Shown in pieces: positions 35,229-44,760 of a stretch of DNA of 64,000 bases; position 1 is the stretch's first letter, and each line of letters opens with the position of its first letter. The notes beneath the pieces were generated by a model, which had not been told where the DNA came from, did no database searches, and worked only from the letters and a program-made list of their open reading frames with translations. The stretch is from Flavobacterium sp. UBA2787 (GTDB lineage Bacteria; Bacteroidota; Bacteroidia; Flavobacteriales; Flavobacteriaceae), in assembly GCA_002352205.1 (NCBI GenBank), contig DEHZ01000010.1:310245-374244 (forward strand), given 5' to 3'. The translations under genes were made by a program, and so were the position numbers.

Positions 35229-36476
35229 ATGCATTTAGAGTCAATAACAAAATATCTTTTTAAGTGGATAATCATAGCCATTGTTGTTGGAATTCTTTCC
35301 GGATTGGCATCAGCTTTATTTTTGTATAGTTTAGAATTTGTTACCAATTTTAGAGAATTAAATAAATGGATTATTTGGCTATTGCCGTTTGGCGGACTTT
35401 TAATTGGTTATGGTTATTATATCTATGGTCAAGATGTAGTGAAAGGAAACAATTTAATTTTAGAAGAATATTCAAATCCACAAAAAAAAATACCTTTTAG
35501 GATGGCTCCAATGGTGCTGTTGGGAACTTTGATTACGCATTTTTTCGGAGGTTCTGCCGGTCGTGAAGGAACAGCTATTCAAATGAGCACCAGTATTGCA
35601 GACCAATTCACTAAATGGTTTAGTTTAGATAAAGAAGACAGAAAAATCATTTTAATCTGCGGAATCAGTGCAGGATTTGCTTCCGTTTTCGGAACACCAT
35701 TAGCCGGAGCAATTTTTGCAATTGAAGTACTTTTTTTTAGCAAAATAAATTACAAAAGCATTTTTCCGTCTTTTTTAGTAGCTTATATTGCCTATTTCAC
35801 TGTTGAATTCTTACCCATTCATCACACACATTACAGTATTCCATTTGTTCCAAGCATAACATTAGAAGCAGTATTTTGGGCCTTTTTGGTTGGAATTCCT
35901 TTCGGATTTGCCGCTATGTTATTTTCAAGAACAACACATTGGTGGGGAAAAATATTTTCAAAATATATAATTTTTCCGCCACTTCGTCCTTTTGTGGGTG
36001 GAATAATAATTGCTGTTGCCGTTTTTTTAATGGGAACTACCCAATTCATCGGTTTGGGAATTCCAACTATTTTAAATTCGTTTGCAACAGAACAATTAGT
36101 CTATGTTTTTCTATTAAAAATTTTATTCACCGGATTCACATTAGGTGCCGGTTTTAAAGGTGGAGAAGTTACGCCTCTGTTTTTTATCGGAGCGACTTTA
36201 GGAAGTTTTCTTTCACTTTATGTACCCTTGCCAACAGCACTTTTGGCAGGAATGGGATTTGTAGCCGTTTTTTCCGGAGCAACTCATACGCCGATTGCTT
36301 GCACAGTGATGGGCATGGAATTATTTGGAGTAGAAGGAGGATTATTCATCGGAATCGCCTGTTTTGTCTCGTATTTATTTTCTGGGATGACCGGGATTTA
36401 TACAACTCAGATTATCGGAGGTGTAAAAGGAAATCTTTATAAAAAATTCAAAAAATCTACATTTGAAAACTTATAA
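35229..36476 (+). CDS. CLC-family channel/antiporter, possibly fluoride type
   Basis: A 415-residue protein with about 10 membrane helices. It has GGSAGREGT, with the gating Glu, and the second filter region GAGFKGGEVTPLFF. The short length, KGNNLILEE and GREGT in place of the usual chloride motif GSGIP recall the CLC-F clade, which exports fluoride in exchange for protons. This subclass call is from memory of the motif. No fluoride riboswitch is seen in the 147-nt upstream region. It stands alone between a divergent sensor kinase and nrnA. Confidence 0.75.
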   Translation: MHLESITKYLFKWIIIAIVVGILSGLASALFLYSLEFVTNFRELNKWIIWLLPFGGLLIGYGYYIYGQDVVKGNNLILEEYSNPQKKIPFRMAPMVLLGTLITHFFGGSAGREGTAIQMSTSIADQFTKWFSLDKEDRKIILICGISAGFASVFGTPLAGAIFAIEVLFFSKINYKSIFPSFLVAYIAYFTVEFLPIHHTHYSIPFVPSITLEAVFWAFLVGIPFGFAAMLFSRTTHWWGKIFSKYIIFPPLRPFVGGIIIAVAVFLMGTTQFIGLGIPTILNSFATEQLVYVFLLKILFTGFTLGAGFKGGEVTPLFFIGATLGSFLSLYVPLPTALLAGMGFVAVFSGATHTPIACTVMGMELFGVEGGLFIGIACFVSYLFSGMTGIYTTQIIGGVKGNLYKKFKKSTFENL

Positions 36477-36526
36477 TTTCCTGCTATTTTTTCGTTATTA
36501 ACAGAAAAAAAGTAACTTCGCATCCT

Positions 36527-37540
36527 ATGGAAGAAAATCAAATTATCGAAGCCAAAAAACTGCTTCAAGTATCTAAAAAAATTGCCATTATTCCGCATCG
36601 AAATCCAGATGGTGATGCCATGGGTTCTACGTTGGCTTTATATCATTTCTTAAAGAAAATGAATCATCAACCGGTTGTTATTTCACCAAACGAATTTCCT
36701 GATTTTCTAGCTTGGTTGCCCGATTCTGCTGATGTTTTAATTTATGAAAAAGATAGAAACGGAACAAAAAGTATGCTTGAACAAGCCGAATTGATTTTTA
36801 CATTAGATTTTAATGCATTGCATCGCACCGGTGAAATGGAGAATGTATTAACCACACTTCAAGCTCCTTTTGTAATGATTGACCATCACCAAGCTCCTGA
36901 TTCGTATGCTACGGTAACATTTTCCGATACAAACTATGGTTCTACTTGCGAAATGGTCTATGATTTTATTGAAGCTGTAAGTGATGTAAATTTAATTGAT
37001 AAAACAATTGCAACTTGTATTTATACTGGTATTGTAACCGATTCCGGGTCGTTTAAATTCCCTAAAACCACCGGAAAAACCCATAGGATTGTTGCTAATT
37101 TGATCGATTTGGGTATAGAAAATACAGAAATTCATAATCTACTTTTTAGTAATACTTCGTACGAGAGTTTGCAGCTATTAGGTAAAGCTCTTCAAAACAT
37201 GCGAATTATTAAAGAGCACAAAACATCTTATATCACATTGACGCAAGAAGAATTAGACCGTTTTCATTATAAAAAAGGGGATACGGAAGGAATTGTAAAT
37301 TACGGATTATCCATCAAAGATGTTATCTTTACAGCTATTTTCATTGAAAATAAAGAGGAAGGAATCATCAAAATATCATTGCGTTCATTGGGCGATTTTG
37401 ATGTGAATCAATTGTCAAGAGAACATTTTAACGGCGGTGGACACAACAATGCTGCGGGAGGAAAATCGATGTTGTCTATGTCGGAAACAATCAAAAAATT
37501 TGAAAATGTTGTAAAAAATCACCCCAATTTAAAATTCTAA
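36527..37540 (+). CDS. nrnA: Bifunctional oligoribonuclease/PAP phosphatase NrnA
   Basis: A 337-residue DHH/DHHA1 phosphoesterase. HRNPDGDAMGS (residues ~25-35) and MIDHHQAPD (~122) bind the two metal ions; the DHHA1 end has FNGGGHNNAAGG. It degrades nano-RNAs and 3'-phosphoadenosine phosphates. Its stop overlaps the gldI start by one base, so the two form one unit. This linkage is common in flavobacteria. Confidence 0.92.
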   Translation: MEENQIIEAKKLLQVSKKIAIIPHRNPDGDAMGSTLALYHFLKKMNHQPVVISPNEFPDFLAWLPDSADVLIYEKDRNGTKSMLEQAELIFTLDFNALHRTGEMENVLTTLQAPFVMIDHHQAPDSYATVTFSDTNYGSTCEMVYDFIEAVSDVNLIDKTIATCIYTGIVTDSGSFKFPKTTGKTHRIVANLIDLGIENTEIHNLLFSNTSYESLQLLGKALQNMRIIKEHKTSYITLTQEELDRFHYKKGDTEGIVNYGLSIKDVIFTAIFIENKEEGIIKISLRSLGDFDVNQLSREHFNGGGHNNAAGGKSMLSMSETIKKFENVVKNHPNLKF

Positions 37541-38130
37541 TGAAATTAAAAATTTTTAACATATTACTTTTTTTTGGCATGTTATTCGCTATCGGATGTC
37601 AGGATCCTGAAGCCAGAAGACCAAAACAACAATCATCGGGGAGTTTTATGAAGGAATCGGTTGTTCGTAATAAAAAGCTCGTTGCCGGCGAAGAAAAATT
37701 AATCGATTCTATCATCAAAAGTAATCCAGACAAAGAATATTTTGCTTCAAAAAAAGGCTATTGGTACACGTATGAGATTAAAAATGAAACCGATACCCTC
37801 AGACCAAAAAGAGGAGATGTTGCATTTTTTGAGTATGAAATTAATGATTTAAAAGGAAATGTGATTTATACCGCTCTTGAACTTCGTCCGCAAGATTATT
37901 TGGTTGATAAAGAAGAGATTATGATCGGATTGAGAGATGGTATCAAATTAATGCGTAAAAATGAAAAAGTGACTTTTTTGTTTCCATCGCACATTGCGTA
38001 TGGTTATTTGGGCGATAAAAACAGGATTGGGCCAAATGTTCCAATAATGTGCACCGTAACCTTAAACGATTTTGAAAAAGAAAGTGATTTAAAGAAGATT
38101 AAAAAAGAAAATAATTCAAACAATCAATAA
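37540..38130 (+). CDS. gldI: Gliding-associated FKBP-type isomerase lipoprotein GldI
   Basis: A 196-residue lipoprotein with lipobox ending FAIGC at residue ~20. The C-terminal half is an FKBP domain (RPKRGDVAFFEYEI; MIGLRDGIKLMRKNEK; FPSHIAYGYLG). GldI is needed for gliding motility in Flavobacterium johnsoniae and is thought to fold envelope proteins of the gliding/type IX apparatus. It is followed by two further isomerase genes in the same orientation, so this is a periplasmic folding cluster. Confidence 0.88.
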   Translation: MKLKIFNILLFFGMLFAIGCQDPEARRPKQQSSGSFMKESVVRNKKLVAGEEKLIDSIIKSNPDKEYFASKKGYWYTYEIKNETDTLRPKRGDVAFFEYEINDLKGNVIYTALELRPQDYLVDKEEIMIGLRDGIKLMRKNEKVTFLFPSHIAYGYLGDKNRIGPNVPIMCTVTLNDFEKESDLKKIKKENNSNNQ

Positions 38131-38150
38131 AAAAGTAAAAAAATAAGAAA

Positions 38151-39281
38151 ATGAAAAAATTAAAATTTCTGTTTTTAAGTATAACCACTTCATTGCTTTT
38201 AGTATCGTGTGGAAATGATTATGATCATTTAGGTGATGGAATTTTTGCCGTGATTAAAACGCCAAAAGGTGAAATTATTACACAATTAGAATATGATAAA
38301 ACACCTATAACGGTGGCCAATTTTATTTCGTTAGCGGAAGGAACTAACGAACATGTTACTGATGAAACCAAAAAAGGCAAACCATTTTACGATGGTTTAA
38401 CGTTTCACAGAGTAGAAGCTAACTTCATGATTCAAGGTGGTGATCCTGCCGGAAACGGTAGTGGTGGCCCAGGGTATAATTTTATGGATGAGATTACCGA
38501 TTTATCTCACGACGGTCCCGGCATTTTATCAATGGCAAATGCTGGTCCCGGTACAAACGGATCACAATTTTTTATTACGCATGTGGAAACCAAGTTTTTA
38601 GATGGAAGACACACCGTTTTCGGAAAAGTGAAAGAAGGACAAGAAGTTGTAAATGCTATTGTAGCTTCTGACGTAATTGAGTCGGTAAAAATTGTAAGAA
38701 ATGGTGAAGCGGCCAAAAAGTTTGATGCTGTAAAAGTTTTCAATGACAGATTGAAAGTTGAAGCTGAAAACAGAAAAAAAGCAGAAGAAAAAGCAGCAGC
38801 TGAAAAAGCTGAGTTTTTAGCTCAATTTAAAGATGTGATTGATACAAAATTAGCCTTTTTTGAGGAACAGAAAAAAGTAGCTCAAAAAACATCAAACGGA
38901 TTGCAGTATTCTATTTATGAAAAAGGTAGTGGTAAAAAACCAGCTACCGGTTCAACCGTGTATGTTCATTATTCAGGTTATTTTGAAAGTGGAGAATTAT
39001 TTGATTCAAGTCATGAAGATGTTTCAAAAACGTTTGGAAAATTCAATCAACAAAAAGCGGATGCAAAAGCCTACGTTCCATTTCCTTTTCAATATGGAAA
39101 CAAAACAGGTTTAATACCAGGGTTTTTGGAAGGTTTAGAAAAAATGAGTATTGGTGACAAGGCGTTCTTATTTATTCCATCTCATTTAGGTTATGGAGAA
39201 GCAGGTGCAGGCGGAGTAATTCCACCAAACTCCAATTTAATTTTTGAATTAGAACTTTTAGAAAATTTACCAAATCAATAA
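38151..39281 (+). CDS. Cyclophilin-FKBP fusion lipoprotein
   Basis: A 376-residue peptidyl-prolyl isomerase. Lipobox LLVSCG at ~residue 20, cyclophilin domain ~30-190 ([23 protein letters not shown]), an Ala/Lys/Glu-rich helical linker ~190-240, and an FKBP domain ~250-376 (VHYSGYFESGELFDSS; IPSHLGYGEAGAGG). Two unrelated isomerase folds in one chain would aid folding of outer-membrane or surface proteins. It is a paralogue of the next gene. Confidence 0.9.
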   Translation: MKKLKFLFLSITTSLLLVSCGNDYDHLGDGIFAVIKTPKGEIITQLEYDKTPITVANFISLAEGTNEHVTDETKKGKPFYDGLTFHRVEANFMIQGGDPAGNGSGGPGYNFMDEITDLSHDGPGILSMANAGPGTNGSQFFITHVETKFLDGRHTVFGKVKEGQEVVNAIVASDVIESVKIVRNGEAAKKFDAVKVFNDRLKVEAENRKKAEEKAAAEKAEFLAQFKDVIDTKLAFFEEQKKVAQKTSNGLQYSIYEKGSGKKPATGSTVYVHYSGYFESGELFDSSHEDVSKTFGKFNQQKADAKAYVPFPFQYGNKTGLIPGFLEGLEKMSIGDKAFLFIPSHLGYGEAGAGGVIPPNSNLIFELELLENLPNQ

Positions 39282-39290
39282 TTATAGCGT

Positions 39291-40301
39291 ATGAAAAAGA
39301 TAGTTTCCATTTTATTACTAACGATTTCTATGAGCACATTTGCTCAAAAAGAAAACGGACTTTATGCTGAAATTCAAACCTTAAAAGGTAAAATACTTTT
39401 GAAGTTAGAATATGAAAAAACGCCAATTACAGTTGCCAATTTCGTTTCGTTAGCGGAAGGAAAAAACAATGAAGTTTCTGCCGATTTAAAAGGTAAACCT
39501 TATTTTGACGGATTAAAATTTCATCGAGTAATTGCTAATTTTATGATTCAAGGTGGCGATCCAACCGGAACCGGAACAAGTGGACCGGGTTATAAATTTG
39601 CGGATGAAATTACTGATTTAAAGCATGACAGACCTGGAATTCTTTCAATGGCTAATGCCGGAAAAGGAACAAACGGTTCGCAGTTTTTTATCACGCACGT
39701 TCCAACACCTCATTTAGATGGAAAACACACTGTTTTTGGTAGTGTGGTTGAAGGTCAAGACGTGGTGAATGCCATTGCTCAAAATGATGTGATGGATAAA
39801 GTAACAATTATTAGAGTAGGTGATGCAGCCAAGAAATTTGATGCTCCAAAAGTTTTTGCAGGAAGATTAGCCGCAGAGGAAGCTATGAAAAAGAAAAAAG
39901 AAGAAGCTTTGAAATTGGAGAAAGTAAAATTTAATGAGTATGTGAAAATAACTTTCCCAAAAGCAACAATTCTTCCTTCCGGATTGGCTTATGTGATGGA
40001 AAACGAAGGAGTTGGTGCAAAAGCTACAGCTGGAAATAATGTTTCTGTGCATTACATTGGCGAATTATCAGATGGAAAAAAGTTTGACAGTTCGTATGAT
40101 CGTAACCAACCAATCGATTTTAAATTAGGTAACCGAATGGTTATTCCAGGTTGGGAAGAAGGTATTGCTTTATTAAACAAAGGTGCAAAAGCAAAATTAA
40201 TTATTCCTTATTGGTTGGCTTATGGCGAAGACGGAAGACCTCCTGTGATTCCAGCAAAAGCCACATTAATTTTTACAACTGAATTAGTTGATATAAAATA
40301 A
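39291..40301 (+). CDS. Cyclophilin-FKBP fusion, secreted paralogue
   Basis: A 336-residue protein with a type I signal peptide ([19 protein letters not shown]), cyclophilin domain ([27 protein letters not shown]) and FKBP domain ([27 protein letters not shown]). It lacks the lipobox Cys of its neighbour, so one paralogue is membrane-bound and one soluble in the periplasm. 9 nt separate the genes. A strong terminator follows. Confidence 0.9.
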   Translation: MKKIVSILLLTISMSTFAQKENGLYAEIQTLKGKILLKLEYEKTPITVANFVSLAEGKNNEVSADLKGKPYFDGLKFHRVIANFMIQGGDPTGTGTSGPGYKFADEITDLKHDRPGILSMANAGKGTNGSQFFITHVPTPHLDGKHTVFGSVVEGQDVVNAIAQNDVMDKVTIIRVGDAAKKFDAPKVFAGRLAAEEAMKKKKEEALKLEKVKFNEYVKITFPKATILPSGLAYVMENEGVGAKATAGNNVSVHYIGELSDGKKFDSSYDRNQPIDFKLGNRMVIPGWEEGIALLNKGAKAKLIIPYWLAYGEDGRPPVIPAKATLIFTTELVDIK

Positions 40302-40323
40302 AGATAAATTAATAATTCATCTA

Positions 40324-40360
40324 AAAAAACCCAAAGATTAATTAAATCTTTGGGTTTTTT
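40324..40360 (+). terminator. Terminator of the isomerase cluster
   Basis: 16-bp stem (AAAAAACCCAAAGATT, 40324-40339, with AATCTTTGGGTTTTTT, 40345-40360) and T-run. Confidence 0.92.
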
Positions 40361-40438
40361 ATTTTATAAATTTTAATTTTTTTATATATTGTTAAATTTT
40401 TAGTAACTTTATTCAGAATTTGATAATTAATTATCTGC

Positions 40439-41101
40439 ATGAATAAAGTAAAGGTTTTATCAGGTATTTTGCTTGTTGTTGCTTTAATCGAAGTAATTGC
40501 AGAATATTTTAAATTCTTGCCGCTGATCTATATCTTCAAACCATTGATATCTATTGTTTTGATGGTTTTGTATTGGCATAGTTCCCCCAAAAGAGATATA
40601 CTTTTTTTTCTTACAATAATTACGTCTTTAATAACAAATGTACTTTTTATTCCAAACAATCTTAAATTAATTTTTATAGGTCTAATCGTTTTTGGTTTTC
40701 ATCGTTTAATCAATATCTTCTATATACTTAAAGTGATGAAAACAAAGGATTTTATTCCGGTTATCCTTGGATCGGTTCCTTTTTTGATTATCTTTTTCTA
40801 CATCTTTTTTGATACTGATTTGCTTTCTAAAGAAGTGTATTACATTATGATTATTCACAATAGTTTAATTTCACTATTAGGTGGTATTGCATTATCCCAT
40901 TATGTCATGAATGACAGCACTAGAAGTTCATGGCTATTGATATGTGTTTTGTCTTTTGTAACATTGCATTTTATCATTTTCATTGAAAAATTTTATATTC
41001 AACTACAAATTTTTAGACCTATTGCGATGAGTCTGAATGCTTTTGCCTATTATGCCTTTTATAAATTTATTTTAATAATAGAAAGATCGAATTCTAATTA
41101 G
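40439..41101 (+). CDS. Multi-pass membrane protein, YhhN-like candidate (paralogue 1)
   Basis: A 220-residue protein with about eight membrane segments. The order of features, IFKPLISIVLMVLY near the start, a second helix pair with a His-Arg (FGFHRLINIFYI) and a C-terminal FRPIAMSLNAFAYYAFYKFI, recalls the YhhN/TMEM86 lysoplasmalogenase family. That link is weak. It is followed by two paralogues with the same plan. Confidence 0.6.
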   Translation: MNKVKVLSGILLVVALIEVIAEYFKFLPLIYIFKPLISIVLMVLYWHSSPKRDILFFLTIITSLITNVLFIPNNLKLIFIGLIVFGFHRLINIFYILKVMKTKDFIPVILGSVPFLIIFFYIFFDTDLLSKEVYYIMIIHNSLISLLGGIALSHYVMNDSTRSSWLLICVLSFVTLHFIIFIEKFYIQLQIFRPIAMSLNAFAYYAFYKFILIIERSNSN

Positions 41102-41128
41102 TTTATTTGCACTTTAATCAAAATATAC

Positions 41129-41812
41129 ATGAAGGAATATCTACTTAACAGGTATTTTAAAATAGGATCTTCTGTCTTTACATTAGTGGTTTTTCTATTA
41201 ATACCTGTTGTCTTTTTTGAATTTAAAACAATTGAGTATATTTTGAAATCAATTAGTATCCCTATTTTGATGATACTCTATATTGCAACCTCCAAACGAA
41301 AAGATAAATTCTATTTGATTGCTCTTTTATGTGCGGCAATTTCCAATATTTTATTTATATCAACCAATTCGGATTTGCTTAATTATGGTTTGATTGCATT
41401 CTTAATCTACAGAATTATTACTATTTTTTTGGTAGTAAAAGCCTCTCCTAAACTTTCTTTCTTCACGGTTGGAATTGGAAGTGTATTTTTTCTCTTCCCC
41501 TTACTTTATTTTATTGTGCTTACACAAACTTCACTTGGACAAAGCTTTTTTGTTGCCATAGTTAATGTAATTCTTGTTTCAATTTTAGGAGGATTGTCCC
41601 TTTCAAACTACCTGATGGAAGAAGGTTTTAAACATACTTGGTTGTTGATCAGTACTTTTTTGTACACAATTATTGTTTTTTTGTTTGTTATTCAGAAGTA
41701 TTACATATTTATTCCTATTTTTCAACCGATTCGTGTTTTAGTTTTGATGTCGGCTCATTATTTTTTTTATCTTTATATTTTAATGTCTGAGAGACAAATA
41801 GATAAACTATAA
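41129..41812 (+). CDS. Multi-pass membrane protein (paralogue 2)
   Basis: A 227-residue protein with the same layout as paralogue 1: eight hydrophobic segments, SISIPILMILYIATS after the first helix, a SILGGLSLSNYLM segment matching SLLGGIALSHYVM of paralogue 1, and QKYYIFIPIFQPIRVLVLM near the C-terminus. 27 nt after paralogue 1. Function not established. Confidence 0.6.
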   Translation: MKEYLLNRYFKIGSSVFTLVVFLLIPVVFFEFKTIEYILKSISIPILMILYIATSKRKDKFYLIALLCAAISNILFISTNSDLLNYGLIAFLIYRIITIFLVVKASPKLSFFTVGIGSVFFLFPLLYFIVLTQTSLGQSFFVAIVNVILVSILGGLSLSNYLMEEGFKHTWLLISTFLYTIIVFLFVIQKYYIFIPIFQPIRVLVLMSAHYFFYLYILMSERQIDKL

Positions 41813-41824
41813 AACGGTTTTTTT

Positions 41825-42541
41825 TTGAGAATGGATACCAAATTAATATTACCCTTAACGGCCATATTTTTTTTAGTTGTAATTACCTTGGCATTTGGGG
41901 TATATTTTGAAATTGAAAGTGTAATTCTTCCTACCAGAGTGGTGGGACTTTCGCTTATTTTTGTGATTTATTTTCTTAGTTCTTTTAGAAAAAACAAACT
42001 CTATCTATCATCGCTTTTATTTTCGTTACTTTCTATTTTATTTTTATTTCTAAAATCAGATTTGGGAGTTTTATCAGCAACACTTTTCTTTTTAGTTTTT
42101 ATTATATTGACTACAAGAATTGTAATTAAAAATTCTAAAAAAGTTAGCTTTATTCCTGTTGTTCTTGGTTTTTTACCTTTTTTATCAATTTTGTTTTATT
42201 TGATATATTTAACCTATTCCTCTTTGGGAATGAATTATTTACCATCTATAATTAATGCCTTAATAATCTCTTTTCTTGGAGGATTGGCTGTCTCAAATTT
42301 TATTTTAGAAGAAGATAATATGAAAAACATTTTGCTACTCATAAGCACTTTGTTGTTTATATTATTAATTTTTGTTTTTATGATCGAAAGGTATTATTTA
42401 TCGGTTCAAGTTTTAAAACCAATTCGAACCATTTGCTTTTTTGGAGGGCATTATCTTTTTATGCTGTATTTATTGCTTTCGGAGCATCAAACAATAATCG
42501 ATTTACCTTGTGAAATGACCGAAGAATCAGTATCAAAATAA
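41825..42541 (+). CDS. Multi-pass membrane protein (paralogue 3)
   Basis: A 238-residue third copy with SFLGGLAVSNFIL and ERYYLSVQVLKPIRTICFF in the same places as in the other two. It is 12 nt after paralogue 2. Its last 55 nt overlap the 3' end of the convergent nucleotidase gene. The three copies are divergent, so the duplication is old. Confidence 0.6.
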   Translation: MRMDTKLILPLTAIFFLVVITLAFGVYFEIESVILPTRVVGLSLIFVIYFLSSFRKNKLYLSSLLFSLLSILFLFLKSDLGVLSATLFFLVFIILTTRIVIKNSKKVSFIPVVLGFLPFLSILFYLIYLTYSSLGMNYLPSIINALIISFLGGLAVSNFILEEDNMKNILLLISTLLFILLIFVFMIERYYLSVQVLKPIRTICFFGGHYLFMLYLLLSEHQTIIDLPCEMTEESVSK

Positions 42542-43401
42542 AAATCTATTCTTCCTAAATTAATACCATAACATCCAACCTGATTGACTAAAACATCTTT
42601 GTTGTCAAGATTTTTCAGAATTGTTGGCTTATCTAAAAATGTGTGAGTATGACCACCAATAATTAAATCAATGTCGCGTGTCAAGGCAGCTAATTTTATA
42701 TCGCTGATTTTATCAGGGTCATTTTTATAGGCATAACCCAAATGAGAGAGACAAATAATTAAATCACATTTTTCTTCCAACTTTAGTTTTTTTACAATAT
42801 CAGTCGAAATTTCTACAGGGTTGTTATAAACAGTTTCTTTATACATCTTTTTATCAACCAAACCCGCCAATTCAACTCCCAAACCAAACACACCCACTTT
42901 GATTCCATTTTTGTGAAATACTTTGTATGGTTTCACAAAAGGATGCATAACGGTATTTTTAAAATCGTAGTTGGCTGAAAGAATATCAAACTTTGCGTGT
43001 GGCATTTGAGCAGCTAAACCATCGATGCCATTATCAAATTCATGATTGCCAATTGTGGTGGCTTCATAACCCATTTTCGACATTAATTTGAATTCTAATT
43101 CGCCTCCATAATAATTATAATAAGGAGTTCCTTGAAAACTATCGCCGGCATCTAACAACAGAACATTCGGATTTTCTTGTCTGATTTTTTCAATAAGAAC
43201 GGCTCGTTTTACAATTCCACCCATATTTGCATTTTTAGGATGATCTGCAGGAAACGGATCAATATGACTGTGAACGTCATTTGTGTGCAAAACGGTCAAA
43301 TGCTTTGTCTTGGGTTGACTAAAACCGGTTAAAGGTAAACCTCCCAAACCAACCAATGTTGAACCTGCAACTGTGTTTTTTATAAAATCTCTTCTTTTCA
43401 T
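42487..43401 (-). CDS. 5'-nucleotidase metallophosphatase domain protein
   Basis: A 304-residue protein, ATG at MKRRDFIK. The N-terminus RRDFIKNTVAGSTLVGLGG looks like a Tat signal. The metallophosphatase core has HTNDVHSH, DAGDSFQG, GNHEFD and GGHTHTFL, the dimetal ligands of UshA-type nucleotidases. It lacks the C-terminal substrate-binding domain, which is encoded by the gene just upstream. The two products probably work together in the periplasm to release phosphate/nucleosides. Confidence 0.88.
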   Translation of the reverse strand: MKRRDFIKNTVAGSTLVGLGGLPLTGFSQPKTKHLTVLHTNDVHSHIDPFPADHPKNANMGGIVKRAVLIEKIRQENPNVLLLDAGDSFQGTPYYNYYGGELEFKLMSKMGYEATTIGNHEFDNGIDGLAAQMPHAKFDILSANYDFKNTVMHPFVKPYKVFHKNGIKVGVFGLGVELAGLVDKKMYKETVYNNPVEISTDIVKKLKLEEKCDLIICLSHLGYAYKNDPDKISDIKLAALTRDIDLIIGGHTHTFLDKPTILKNLDNKDVLVNQVGCYGINLGRIDFYFDTDSSVISQGKSIIV

Positions 43402-43405
43402 ACCA

Positions 43406-44191
43406 TTAGTTTTGGTCAACAATAATTCTTTGAGTTGAAGAAGCTTCTACCACATCAACCGCTTTAAAATAATCAATTAAAACATTTCGTATCTTATAAT
43501 CCAAATCAAAAAGACGCGTGTTTTTTTGAAAGAAATTCATATTATCACCACCATTTACCAAATAATCGGAAGTAGCAACATAATAAATCTTATCCAACTC
43601 CAAAGGTTGACCATTTACAGAAATCGATTTATAAATTTTATTTTTGTCTAGCGTAATTTGCATTCCACTCAACGGATGTGGTTTCTTTTCTGCAATTAAA
43701 TAATGAACCATTTCCATTATTTGACTACCTTTTAAAGCGGCAACAACCATATTGTTTTCAAAAGGCATCACTTCAAAAGCAGTTCGTGTTGTTACATTTC
43801 CTTTTGGAATGATGGAGCGAATTCCACCATGATTCAGTAAACAAATATCAACGTTTTTACCATATCGTTTATTGAAAATTTTATTACTTTCGCTTAAACA
43901 AACATCAGCCATAAAATTACCAATATTGGTTTGCCATTCGCCTTTGCTTTTATCTAATGTTTCGGGACAAAAAGCCAACACACTATCTAAGTCTTTATTG
44001 ATGTGATCGCGATAAGGTTTGATAAAGTTTTCAATTTCAGCGTTTTCGGAAGAAGTGTCTGAAATGCCAATTTGTTTTCCTTCAATTTTTACAATTTCAT
44101 AATTGGATTTACACCCTGAAAAAAGCAACAAAAATGTTATAAATAACACAAAATGTGTCATTATAACGGTATAGTTTTTTAGTTTTAGCAT
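43406..44191 (-). CDS. 5'-nucleotidase C-terminal domain lipoprotein
   Basis: A 261-residue lipoprotein with lipobox LLLFSGC near residue 27. The rest is a 5'-nucleotidase C-terminal (substrate-binding) domain: GNFMADVC, ICLLNHGGIRS, FEVMPFENN, ATSDYLVNGGDNM. It ends 5 nt before the metallophosphatase gene, so the usual single polypeptide is made as two parts, binding domain first. A TTG one codon upstream is the alternative start. Confidence 0.88.
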   Translation of the reverse strand: MLKLKNYTVIMTHFVLFITFLLLFSGCKSNYEIVKIEGKQIGISDTSSENAEIENFIKPYRDHINKDLDSVLAFCPETLDKSKGEWQTNIGNFMADVCLSESNKIFNKRYGKNVDICLLNHGGIRSIIPKGNVTTRTAFEVMPFENNMVVAALKGSQIMEMVHYLIAEKKPHPLSGMQITLDKNKIYKSISVNGQPLELDKIYYVATSDYLVNGGDNMNFFQKNTRLFDLDYKIRNVLIDYFKAVDVVEASSTQRIIVDQN

Positions 44192-44212
44192 CAAAAAACG
44201 ACTTTATTTCTA

Positions 44213-44220
44213 TAATTTTG
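44213..44220 (+). promoter_or_regulatory. -7 box before the DUF6913-dapA unit
   Basis: TAATTTTG, 20 nt before ATG 44240; no good TTG upstream. Confidence 0.4.
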
Positions 44221-44239
44221 TAATCCAAGCAAAGCTACA

Positions 44240-44758
44240 ATGTTTTTAAAATATTTTAGAACTTTTTCTGCTAAAAGAGTATTAAAAAAAAGTTCGCTTA
44301 ATGTAAATTCTCCTGTTTCAAACAAGCCAATTCAAACCATTGGTGTGTTGATAGATGAAACAAATTTTGATAAAAAAGAAAATTTAATTCAACTTTTGGT
44401 TGAAAAGGGATTCAAATCCGAAAACATTTCGGTTTTAGCTTATAAAACAAGCTATAAAAAGAAAGAAAATATAAATTATCCGCACTACAGTAAAAAAGAT
44501 ATTTCTTGGATAGGTTCTATAGAAAAAAATGAAGCAAAAGAATTCAAATCGAAGCCGTTTGATTTATTAATAAGTTATTACGACACAATGAAAACGCCGT
44601 TAGAAATTGTGACCCACAAATCAATGGCCGAGTTTAAAGTCGGATTTGCCTCGTCTAACAAACAATTGAATCATTTTATGATTGATACCCAAGTTGAAAA
44701 TTTTACTGTTTTTGTAGATGAATTATTCAAATACCTAAGAATACTAAACAAACTATAA
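44240..44758 (+). CDS. DUF6913 family protein
   Basis: A 172-residue soluble protein found in flavobacteria next to dapA. No signal peptide; alternating beta-alpha pattern ([29 protein letters not shown]). Function unknown. It ends 2 nt before dapA, which suggests shared translation and perhaps a link to cell-wall precursor supply. Confidence 0.7.
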   Translation: MFLKYFRTFSAKRVLKKSSLNVNSPVSNKPIQTIGVLIDETNFDKKENLIQLLVEKGFKSENISVLAYKTSYKKKENINYPHYSKKDISWIGSIEKNEAKEFKSKPFDLLISYYDTMKTPLEIVTHKSMAEFKVGFASSNKQLNHFMIDTQVENFTVFVDELFKYLRILNKL

Positions 44759-44760
44759 CT

